This document shows, piece after piece, positions 36,662 to 46,874 of a stretch of 64,000 nt of DNA. Each line of letters begins with the position of its first letter. Within the stretch, counting starts at the first letter, position 1. Source of the DNA: Rotaria socialis (taxonomy: Eukaryota; Rotifera; Eurotatoria; Philodinida; Philodinidae); the NCBI GenBank assembly GCA_905331475.1, contig CAJNYU010000183.1, positions 62,001 to 126,000 of the forward strand, in the 5' to 3' direction. The notes beneath the pieces were generated by a model. That model was not told where the DNA came from, did no database searches, and saw nothing but the letters and a program-made list of their open reading frames with translations. The translations under genes and the position numbers were made by a program.

Positions 36662-37270
36662 TTCCGATTCAATTCCGGAATTCCGGGAATCACTGCCGAC
36701 CAATTCCATCTAATTCCCAGAATTCCGTTTATCCCTTCCGATTCAAATCCGGAATTACACGGAATTCAAACGGATTCCGCCTAATTCCCAACGGTTCCGG
36801 AATTCAGTGCACTTACACTAACATCCACATCCACACCCACACCCACACTTATGGCAACACCCACACTTATCGCAACACCCACACCATGCAATTCCGGTAC
36901 GGAGTTCCGAGAATTAGGTCGAACAGGAATTGGTCGGAATTGAACGGAATTACACGGAATTGCTAGGAATTCCGTCTAATTCCCAGCGATTCTGTATTGA
37001 CCTAATTCTGGAATTCCGGACCGGAATCGGATCATCACGAAATGGGTAAGACAAGCTAGAATAGTAATACAAGTTGTAATTCCGGAATTACTAAGAATTC
37101 CGTGTAATTCCTAGGAATTCCCAGTGACTCCGCTTTCACCTAATTCCGGAATTAGACTGAATTCCGTGGAATTCCGGGAATCGGACGAAGCAATTCCGGA
37201 ATCGGGCAGTGTTCATATTTGGCCTAATTCCGGAATCAACGAAACTGATTCCGGAATGTTCAACATTGCG
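36662..37270. repeat. TTCCGGAATT-rich repeat block
   Basis: Dozens of copies of GGAATTCC, TTCCGGAATT and AATTCCG-type words in both orientations, with a nested CCCACA tract. The frame at 36587-36784 spans the N and is an artefact. The block looks like a non-coding element packed with short palindromes. Confidence 0.75.
36820..36884 (-). repeat. Interstitial telomere-like tract (CCCACA)n, i.e. TGTGGG on the minus strand
   Basis: CCACATCCACACCCACACCC and then ACACCCACACTTATCGCAAC-type units give a run of degenerate CCCACA hexamers. TGTGGG-type repeats are reported as telomeric in bdelloid rotifers. Smaller traces lie at about 20890-20905, 37503-37516 and 37598-37610. Confidence 0.55.
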
Positions 37271-37632
37271 GAATTGGATGACTGCTCCATCTTATGACCT
37301 GGATGTATGATTTCGTTTTATTTCGTCGTTGTTTTCTTTCTCTCTGCTTTCTATGGTGTTACTATAAATAGGCGGTGTCCATATTGGTTCACATTATTAG
37401 AATTCCTTTTATTTCGTTCACTTTTATCACAAATCGAATGGTATAATTTTTAGAATAAATCATTTAGATAGATATTCTTTGTATAGAAATTATAACATTG
37501 CAGGGTGTGGGTGTATGTAGACCCGTTGTCCGCCTTTCCGAGCACTCACACTTGCCATGTTGTGTTAGTGTGTAGACCAGCGTATGTCCGCTTTTCATCA
37601 CACCCACACCGACAGTCTCTCACCAAACCTTA
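37271..37632. other. Non-coding spacer among repeats
   Basis: Mixed AT-rich sequence with two TGTGGG/CCCACA-like patches near 37503 and 37600. I recognise no gene. Confidence 0.35.
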
Positions 37633-37746
37633 TAATAAGTAAATCTAAATATATTCCTAACTTATAAATGGGAGTGAAGGTCAATTTATAGATTTTATAA
37701 TTTATAAAAAGTAAATCTAAATCTATTCCTAAATTATAAATGGGCT
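37633..37746. repeat. Two-copy tandem duplication, about 73-bp period
   Basis: AGTAAATCTAAATATATTCC at about 37638 recurs with small changes at about 37710, each followed by a TTATAAATGGG end. The GGAATAGATTTAG core is shared with the palindrome in the element at 20748-21127. Confidence 0.5.
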
Positions 37747-37924
37747 GCGAATTTGACGATCTTTTCCTTTGCACTGGGATAGTCTTTAAATGGTCGCGAT
37801 TTTTTTCGCTTATTTTCGATTTGTGATTAGTTATTAGATGTCGATTTATTTTCGAAGTCGAACTAGGCATCTCATGGTTATCATCGGTTTCCCACTCTCG
37901 GACACGAGAAGTTCATGATAAATG

Positions 37925-38090
37925 TTTCCCATCGGATGCGTGAAGTAAATTTCCGTCGGATTCCGACACTAAGGATACGACTGTAGGTTCTGAACCAGGA
38001 TTCTATTGAAATCCGATGGGATCATACAGAAACTCTATTGGACCTGATCGGATCTTGTCGGATCCTATTGTCGGATTGAATCTACTGGGT
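37925..38090. repeat. CGGATCC/ATCCGA-rich repeat
   Basis: Dense in TCGGAT, GGATC and ATCCGA words, similar in character to 24775-24905. No coding content. Confidence 0.5.
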
Positions 38091-38127
38091 AAATGAAATT
38101 CATTTGTATTACAAGGATATTGTCAAA

Positions 38128-38230
38128 ATGGCAAGAAACAAGAATCATATCGGAAAAGCAAGAAAACAAGAATCATACCGGAAAAGCAAGAAAACAAGAA
38201 TCTTGCCAGAAAGACAAGATCTGTTTTTTC
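38128..38230. repeat. Short tandem repeat, about 28-bp unit
   Basis: About two and a half copies of GGAAAAGCAAGAAAACAAGA followed by ATCATACC. Related AAGAATCTTG words resume at about 38556-38612, on the far side of the CCGTTTTA repeat, suggesting that repeat was inserted into this one. Confidence 0.55.
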
Positions 38231-38239
38231 AGGCAAGAA

Positions 38240-38530
38240 TCTCCCAGGTCGATCAAAACGGACCACCGTAAACCGGCGTAAGATTACCGTAAACGGTCGT
38301 TTTTGCATCGTATTCCGCCGTAAAACGGCCGTTTTAACAGGGGCAGTATTATGACTGTACACGGACACCGTATATCAGTCGTAAAACCTTGTATAGCAGG
38401 CGTAACATTATCGTATTCTATAGAACATACGGCCGTATTACTGCCCCTGTTATACGGGTTAAATACGGCACGTAAAACGGGCCGTATTTATATCGTATAC
38501 GACCATTTACTGATCGTTTTCTTCGACCGG
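38240..38530 (-). repeat. CCGTTTTA/CCGTATT-rich dispersed repeat, copy 3
   Basis: Inverted relative of 21173-21345 with an extra middle portion. The shared order (complemented) includes the GATCAAAACGGACCACCGTA end, TCTATAGAACATACGGCCGT, TACTGCCCCTGTTATACGGG and GATCGTTTTCTTCGACCGGG. Confidence 0.8.
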
Positions 38531-39320
38531 GGCTTGTACAGAAGGAATGATAAAAGAATCTTGTCTTATGTTCAAGAAAAACAAGAATCTGAACAGACCG
38601 AAGGCAAGATCGTCGACTAGTGCAGGATGATGTCATCATTGTAAGATGCAAAAAGAACAGAAATTCAAACTCTCAGCTTCATTCTAATAAAATTATGAAA
38701 TGTGACATGAAGAAATATTATAATTCGTAGTCTCAATCGATCGATGGTAATCAAAGAAATTTGACATCTTAAAAATGTTTGACATTTCAGACGTCCCACG
38801 GGATGGGAAGGGACGACAAATGTTTCGTCTCATCCCATCCCATCCCACGCGGAGCTCTGGTGCAGAACTTAAATGGTATCATCCATAATTAATACTTCAA
38901 AAAAAAAAAGGAAACGAAGCCAATTTCATTCGACTATTGGGAAATTTTGTCGCAAAAAAAAGCATGACTTACTAACCTATTAACTCTTCAGTCATAATCA
39001 GTTGATAAATATTTGTAATATCGAAGCCGAGGAAGTCTGATTATTATGGTAAGTATCCAAGTTCTCTTCAAGTTAATAGATTCTAGTAGCCGTCTGTTTC
39101 ATAAACTTACACATTTAACATCTGTTCGATGGAAAAATCATATTAAATAGATATATATATAGAAGTTATTTCTATACTAATTTAGTCACTCTACATTTTT
39201 CAAAGTTAGCAAACTTGACGCCTTTTCTTTTGATTGCTCAGTATTTATCTTAAAATAAAAACTATATATTACCTATTGAAAACAGTTCACTATCATTCAT
39301 TATAATACCTTTATCCATCC
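38531..39320. other. End of the repeat zone and spacer before the peptide-precursor gene
   Basis: A G/C hairpin lies at about 38791-38852, where GGGATGGG-type words face CATCCCATCCCATCCCAC. The remainder is AT-rich; 39200-39320 probably holds the promoter of the next gene. I see nothing else. Confidence 0.4.
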
Positions 39321-39861
39321 ATGAAGACATCAACTTACATAAGCATCCTTCTTTGGATTGTTTACGTGTTTATTAAAATCGGTAAGTATTCAGTTTTCTT
39401 CCCAATCAATAAAGTTATTCATAAAGTTATTCCAATAGATAAAAGTCATTCATTTGATTTTCAAAACCAAGATGAAATCGATGAAAAAGTCATACAACAT
39501 GATTATATTGATGATAAAAGTTCTTCGGTCGATGAATATGGATCAATACATAAACCGTTTTCAGTGCCGAACCATCCACCATTGAATGTGCATCGTTCAG
39601 AATCGGCAGAAAAATATTTCGGTTGGGCTAATAAAACAAATCGTAAGCTATCTAAGATAAAAGCAAAGCCTTATTATATACTATTGTCTCCTATTTGTAG
39701 GCCCTGTAGAATATTTTCGTGCGCGACGTTTTTGGCTCTTCATGAAAAAAGATGACCAAGGTGTACATCCTGAATCGGTATCTGGTGCAGGTGGATCATC
39801 AAATTCATTGAGTCAAGGTATATGGAGATCCGGTATTGTTGGACGACGACGTCGTCGTTAA
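39321..39861 (+). CDS. Candidate secreted peptide precursor (neuropeptide-like), 141 aa
   Basis: Three exons: 39321-39381, 39439-39642 and 39701-39861, total 426 nt. The first intron is 57 nt and in frame, so it could be retained, but its GTAAGTATT donor and CCAATAG acceptor fit local introns. The N-terminus MKTSTYISILLWIVYVFIKI reads as a signal peptide. The middle is acidic and hydrophilic. The C-terminal part has dibasic or multibasic sites (RARR, KK) and ends SQGIWRSGIVGRRRRR. A Gly before a run of Arg at the end is the layout of an amidated peptide released by prohormone convertase. I recognise no known peptide family, so function is inference. A short type II membrane protein is the alternative. 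Confidence 0.6.
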
Positions 39862-42800
39862 GAAGGACAATAATAAATTATAAAAAATTCTATTTTTTTT
39901 TTGTATTTCTCTCACTCATCTTCGCGTGCGATTTGTTGTGTTGATCAAAATAATTCATCTTAAATGAAAAAGCCTGTAAGCTGAATATTTTCATGGATTT
40001 TTGCAACAGAAATGAATACAAAGATCAAGGTTAAGATTACCAAAAAAAAAAGAGACAACATTTCGTTCATTTTTATAATGAATATAAGAAATGGGAATGA
40101 TGGATAGAGATTCAAAAAAGATAGAAAATAACAAGTTTTTTTCGATTACATAACTATGTAGAGCCATTTATTTTTCATTAATAACTTGTTTGAAAGGTGT
40201 ACATACGATAGATCTGTATCATATACGTATCAGATAATAATTTATTTGAGACAGGCATTGAACTCACTTACTCTAGTTTAATGAAAAGAAAATAGCAATA
40301 TGTATATAAATGGTTTGAAACTTTTCTCAGTCTTGTTCGCTATTTCTCTCCATGCCATTAGATTGATAAATTGTTTTTTCCTATAAAACATTTTTCTATC
40401 CAATATCTTTTGATACATATTTACATCATCAATTCTAATGCATGATAAATAAATGATATAATTCTACAGCAATATCTTATAAATCTTACTCCAGTGATAA
40501 CTTGAAAACGAGATTTCGAAGTATATTGAATACTTGATTTATAGCGCGATTGTGTTCTAGATAATGATATCATTTTTCAAAATTCAAATATAAAACAATG
40601 ACAGTGCTAGAGCGAAAAATACTCACGAACATCGTTCAAGCAATAGATTTTTTTGAATGACAATATTCTATTGTTGCCTACTGCAAAATGCGATTAAATA
40701 ACTTAAAGCCTCCAAAAACAAAGAACAGTTTATCAAATTTGCAGATCTCATATTAACATCCGTGATCCAATGAGTTTTTATGGCGGATACTAAATGATGG
40801 CATATTGAGAGTTTTCAATTTGTTGAATTATAAAATGAATACTCAAACAAACTCTCTATGCCTTCCTGTTCTTAATCGTACTTTAACATATATTCAAACT
40901 CAAGCGATACTGCACGAAACTTTATTTAAGCAAAGAGTAGTAAATCTCTATTCAATAGCGTTCATGACTTTTTTTCTAGTTTTATTTTCATTTAATTTCT
41001 GTAGACTTTGACCAAATTTTCCCAACAGGGAATCTTTTACAGAACATTTTATTACAATTAAAAAGTTTTATATGGTCCCACTAATTGGTTTGATATTTTC
41101 TTGTTTTGTTTTCTTGTGCAGTAAGGTCTATTCTACTTGATCTTCTATATCTTTATAAGAGATAGTTTGATAGATTTTCCATAGCAGATTCATGCAGGTT
41201 GAGTTCAATCTGATCGTTTGTTGGTGTCTTACATGTGACATTCGTGCGACAGTACTTCACGTAATAAAGAAAAACGATCTACCTGAAGTGTTTTAATATT
41301 TGACTAGCATTGTTGTTATCAATTTATCATGCTTAATTATATTTTTACGAAAATTATCAACGCAGAAAGATTCATAAAGTCTGATTGATAAGTAAATTTT
41401 CGGGCAATATTTGTTCTTTTTTATGCCTGTCAATGAATTCGCACACTACTATTTAATTCATCAATGGATCACTTGGCTGTCGATGTGTTAATAATTACTA
41501 TGGCTTCATTTACGGAAAAGCATAATTAAAATTAACGGAAATAATATCATGAGAGTATATTCGTGATGAATAAAGAATTAGAAAAAAAGCTGTTGATTAA
41601 ATTTCACAGTTCTGAAGAAGGTTCAAGAAAGACTAACTTTTTTTACTGAAATTCTTCATAAAATTTTCAAAACAATTCACAGTATGCATAAAGACACTTT
41701 TCAGCGGATTTGTCAGAAATTTAATCACTGAAAAACGTTTTTGTTAGCAGAAAGTGACAAAATATTTACAGATATGCTATGAAATCGGTGAGAGGACTTG
41801 AAAGGCTAGCCTATCTAATGTTTCTTTATTGAGAGCCATGAAAAATAGTTCAAAATCCTTTCTGAATAATGAAGAAAAGCGTAAATATTTTCTTTAATGT
41901 GATGCTTTCTTTCAATAAATTGATTCATTTTCTTACCTCAAGAACATGCAGCCTAATGAAACTTTGCAGACATACTTTATTGATGCCACTATCTATTTTA
42001 TTTTATTTTTCATTGGATTTCAAATGAAGTAGCTAGTAAAAAAGGTTTAATTAAAATATTATTTGATGCGTTTAGACATCAGCGCAGAAGATCTTTTCCA
42101 ACAGTCAAGGATACAACTGTGATTGAATATATAAACATAACTTTCAGCTATACGTCAGCAATAATGTAACATAAATGGTTTGTAGTTGTATCTTTTAACT
42201 GGCTCAATCATTTGTAAAATCTTATGCAGAAAGTTGAAATTTTTGAATCTTGAAATTTCCCATACCTTCAACTCTGATCATTCCGTTTTAATTAACTCAA
42301 ATAAAATATATTCTACAACTTAATATTTCTATTATCTTATTACGTCAAAGAAAGATTAGATAACGTAGAATTTTCTCTCGGCATCATAATACGTTGAGAA
42401 CTATTGTAGATTTTGACTAACTTGTAATTATACATGAATTGACTATCAAAATTATGATTATATGTGATGTATTTTAGTACATTAATGAGTCAAAGTCAAA
42501 TGAGTGCTATTATCATCAAATGAATGTTATGAAGATTGCAAAGTTAGTTAGTATTTATGTAAACATGCTGAGAGAATATTCTATCGAGTTTTAGCAGAAA
42601 TAGTCGCTTATTACTAAGTTTAGTTAAGACTAATAACCCTGCTTGACACTCGCACCGTGTTTATCATGATTCGTTTCTTTTATTGTGCATGCAATAGGTA
42701 GTCACTGGGTAGTCAGCTTATGAGTTGGCGAGCTATTTAACTCAAGAATTCAGACAATAATATTATGAGTTGTAATTACAATGATCTGACATGTTATTTG

Positions 42801-44251
42801 ATATTTTGAAGTGTATTTTGCTTTTACGTTAAGTGGTGCAGGTGATAAATTGGTGCTAGTTCATGAGTCTTCATAGAGCGACTCGTGAACTACTTACTAT
42901 ACACTTATCAGTTACTAGAAGCAAAGCTGAGTGCACACGTTCATTGTGATCTAAAAACAATTTCTTTTTTGTAGTCGTATGTGCAAACACAATGTCACAT
43001 CGAAAGTATTTAACATCAATTAATATATAATTACTACTCAACAGAGTAGTGAGATTGATAACAAAAATATACAATAATATGTGACGCCTGATTTTCATGA
43101 CTTTGGATTAAATTTTATGTCAATAAATAGATAATATTGCCATTATTGACAACAAAATGAGAATAAAAAGTTCGCAATATTTCTTTTTCAAGATCTTACA
43201 AAATTCTAAAATGAAGATTGAAATTTGTCTGATCATTCAATAAAATAAAAATGAGAGTAACACGGCAGTCATCCTGTGTTTCTATACACTATCAAAAAGT
43301 GAGTTTTAACATTTAGATAAATTCAATAATTAAAAAGTAAGTTTCTTTCTATTGTCAAGTAACGGGACATTATGACTTTCTTATTTATCTATTACAGTTT
43401 TATTTAACTTCCTGTGCTTACAAGTTATGTCATTTTATTAAATCGATTTAGTGACTATGTTTGCACAGAATTAATAAATAACAAAACATCTGGAAAATAA
43501 TCAAAACCAGCTAAACTTAGGTTTTGTCACATCTCATGATAAAACCTAATCGATGTATCCGAAACGGTCTTGATACTTCTGACTTCTTGAGTTGAAATGT
43601 CATTCTCGTTCAACATAAATTTGTTGAATAATATCTATTATCAATATTTGAGGAATTTTTTGATAAGAGTGCAACAAATCGGTAAGATAAGGTTTTTGAC
43701 TACGCCTGAAGTGAAGCAGAATAATTGTTCAAAAAAGTCAGGACTAATAGCAATGTATGATCATCCTATAGCATTTGCAATATATTCATTATTAGAATTT
43801 CTTGTTTAGTCAATGTGGTTAATGATCGCATTTCAGTCCGCATACATGCGATTGACTGTTGACATAGTTCGATTTTTTGTGTTCGCAAAACATGCTGCGT
43901 TTGTTGAATAAAAATTCATTTAGTCAAACACAAGGATGTGTAATAATAATATTCTTTTTTATTAGCATAAAATAGAAAAATAAAAAAGTGGATAAATGTT
44001 TCATGTTTATGAAAGAAAGTCACCGTTTGCCTTATTTGACGAGAAAAAAATACTGTTTACAAATTAAAAGAAAAGATGGGCAATACGAGTAATATGGAAG
44101 TACTATGTGCTCATTCTATCCTGGAAACATATCAACAGACATAGACAAATATCGAGTGAAAGAAATCGAATATATACATATATACAGATATGCACCGGTA
44201 TGTCTTTTTTTTTTAAGTACTGTTTAATTTTTATGAATTTATTAAAGTGGA
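39862..44251. other. Intergenic region, about 4.4 kb
   Basis: AT-rich DNA between the peptide-precursor gene and the convergent phosphorylase kinase gene. Frames at 40805-41011, 42871-43098 and 43597-43809 lack splice context and family resemblance. I see no tRNA, no clear TIR element and no tandem array. Confidence 0.5.
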
Positions 44252-46641
44252 TCATGTTTTTTCATGCATTTCATTTTGATGTTTCAACTGAAGTGCCTCT
44301 GATTGTTCTCCAAGTAGACGGCTCTGTTCAAGTATTTGTTCATGATGAAGAAGATCAGATTTTTCTTCGGCTTGAAATAATGTCGCACGATTTTGGCTTT
44401 GATGTTCATCTTTTCTTATCCAATGTCCATAAAGGAGAAAAGCAATTGAATCGACCATTTTACGATAAGATTTAAATCGATAGGGATTTTCTAAAGAAAT
44501 AAAGAAATTACAATAAAATTTTTATTTCAAAAGTTTTTCTTCTTACCCAATAACTCTTTTCCACGTATAGGCTGTGGTTTATAATGTAATGTTCTTAGAC
44601 GATTTATTGACCAAATAAGTATAATATGTGCTTTAAGTGTTCTTTTAGGCATAAAATCTCTTCGTCGTGTTCGTTCAATATTAAAAAATGGATGCTGAAG
44701 TGCTTGCGCAGCTGTATAGCGTTCATCTGCATCAACAACTAATAAATGTCGAATTAAATCTTTTGCTGTTTCAGATACACCCTCCCATGCAGCTCCAGTC
44801 ATTGTATATTGTCCATCCTTAATCATACGAAACATTACATTTTCTCTACGATTCCAAAATGGTGGTAAACCACTCAGTAAGGTATACAATATCACACCAC
44901 ATGCCCATAGATCAACTGGAAGGCCATATTCAGGCATATCAGCATTTTGAGCACGTTTTAATAATTCAGGTGACATGTAACCTAAATGAAAAAGATATGT
45001 TAAAGCAAAAAAGAAATTAACAAGTGATATTCACCAGGCGTTCCAAAAGAATCGTGCAATGTTTCATTTTCGCCTAGTTGAACAGCAAAACCAAAATCAG
45101 TTATTTTAATATTCATATTGGAATCCATTAAAATACTACAAATAATAAGTATTTTAAAAAAATGGAATCTATCTTTATTTTTGTTTGAGATCGAAGAAAA
45201 TCACATTGTAAACGATAACAAACTGCATTTTTATTTAATCAATTTTCTTATCTACGCCTTACCGGTTAAAACAATGGGGAAAACTATGACTGACTGCGGT
45301 AAAAGAAAGCTAATAGTCAGGTTAAAGTAAAATATAGTACAACATTACACTATTTCATGTCGTGTAAAACGTCTTCTCTGAAAGTTGTAATCATGACTCT
45401 GTGCGATTAAAATTATCTTACTTCTCCAATTTTAAATCTCGATGAACAATACGATGTGAATGTAGATAATTAACCGCATTGAAGATGCTTGACATTATTT
45501 GACGAGTGCACTTTTCTAAAAATTGGAAAGAGTAAACCAAACAAGCATTAAAATTCGATTTCAAATAAAAATAACAAATGTAACCTGATAAACGAACTAC
45601 TGTCGTAAGATAGTCAAATAATTCACCATTATGACATAGTTCCATAACAATAAATACGCACGTCGGTGTTTTAAATGATGCAACTACATTGATAATATTT
45701 GGATGACCACGAACTAGTTTAAGTATGTCAATTTCTTTTGATGAAGCATTACGTTCTGCTTGATTGTCGTCATTAAATTCAATTATTTTACATGCAAATT
45801 CTTTTCCTGTTCCTTTCTCAATGCACTTACGAACCACAGATGATAAACCTTTACCCATAACATTTTTTGTTTCGTATTTTTGATAAAATTGTTCAGCTAA
45901 AATTGAATATATGTACAGTGAATTTAAAAAATTGATTACACAAATTTTATTTCGACTCATATACTTCACAGTAGTTCATATAAATGATCCAACGAGTAAC
46001 TTTGACTGAAAATTTTGCTTCTAGTCAAAGTTTTAGTTAATTAATAGGTCTTCAAAAATATTCTGAAATTTTAAAACTATTAGTCAAACAAGATCGTACT
46101 TATTTTTGAGGATACACAATTCGAAAGCAATTGGTTACGTAGAAAATGATGCATCTTCGAATTCTCTAAAATATTTTTCGACAAAGCTGTCACGAGAGTA
46201 AGAAGCAGAAAAACTGTTTTTCTCTGGCAAGCTGCGTAGATGTTTGATGAAAATTTTTTTTGTTACTTCTCTTAAAATTTATTTAACTCAGTACAATATT
46301 ATCCGTAAACTTTCAGATATGCCGTTCAGCGAAAAATACATTTTTTTTTCAAACTCTAAATATTGAAGAACTATATTTTAAATTATGTAAAGATTCTGAA
46401 TATTTAAGAATACTTTGAAGATGTTGTATTTTAGAAGCTCATGTTAGAAGCTACTGTCGTTCTTCAAATTCTCATTTTAATTCTTTATTCGAGTTATGAT
46501 AACGAAAACTAAGTCGAAATCAAATTTTTATGATCAATGTTTGAATTTAATTTTTCTAAAGAATGTAACAGCCCATTAGATTTTATTTCCAATCTTACCG
46601 GTTTCATGGTCAGGTAAATGATAATCAATATCAAGTGCCAT
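44252..46641 (-). CDS. PHKG: Phosphorylase b kinase gamma catalytic subunit
   Basis: Ser/Thr kinase that activates glycogen phosphorylase as the gamma subunit of the calcium-dependent alpha/beta/gamma/calmodulin complex. Six exons on the minus strand: 46641-46599, 45896-45585, 45515-45422, 45135-45035, 44981-44547 and 44490-44252, total 1224 nt (407 aa; vertebrate PHKG are about 387-406). Gly loop MGKGLSSV (about 28-35), Lys in FACKIIEF (about 51), HRDLKLEN (about 143-150), DFG (about 163-165). The loop before GTP reads LHDSF, with Asp178 where PHKG has a fixed Glu in place of a phospho-site, so constitutive activity is expected. The C-terminal regulatory tail carries SIAFLLYGHWIRKDEHQSQN, matching the calmodulin-binding region of PHKG. 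The first exon codes only 14 residues and is followed by a 702-nt intron. An alternative start inside that intron (MKYMSRNK) is less likely. Confidence 0.92.
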
Positions 46642-46874
46642 CATAAATGTCTTGTATTTCACAAAACGAGATCTTTTTACTATTTAATAATGCATTTGTC
46701 TCATTACATATCTAAAATGAGAAATTATATTTTCCTGCGCATCCATGTAATCGGCAATGAAAGACATAGAAGTTAATTAGTTTTTGTTTTTGTTTCATAT
46801 ATTATTTTCGCAAGATTTTAAATAAGCGAAATGATAAATAACATTAACAATAGAAATGTCATTTTTTTAAAATT
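46642..46874. other. Short spacer between PHKG 5' end and eIF3d 3' end
   Basis: About 230 bp separate the eIF3d stop from the PHKG start codon, both on the minus strand. It must contain the eIF3d 3' end and the PHKG promoter. Confidence 0.4.

Noticed and set aside
36587..36784. 65-aa frame containing an unknown residue
   Set aside because: It spans the N at 36661 and joins two unrelated repeats.
37598..38651. Several 60-90 aa frames on both strands
   Set aside because: All fall in tandem or dispersed repeats; no coding evidence.
45418..45969. Start of the PHKG gene at MKYMSRNKICV (45969)
   Set aside because: An upstream exon at 46641-46599 (MALDIDYHLPDHET) joins in phase to the same acceptor at 45897 and gives the expected length, so the inner Met lies in an intron.
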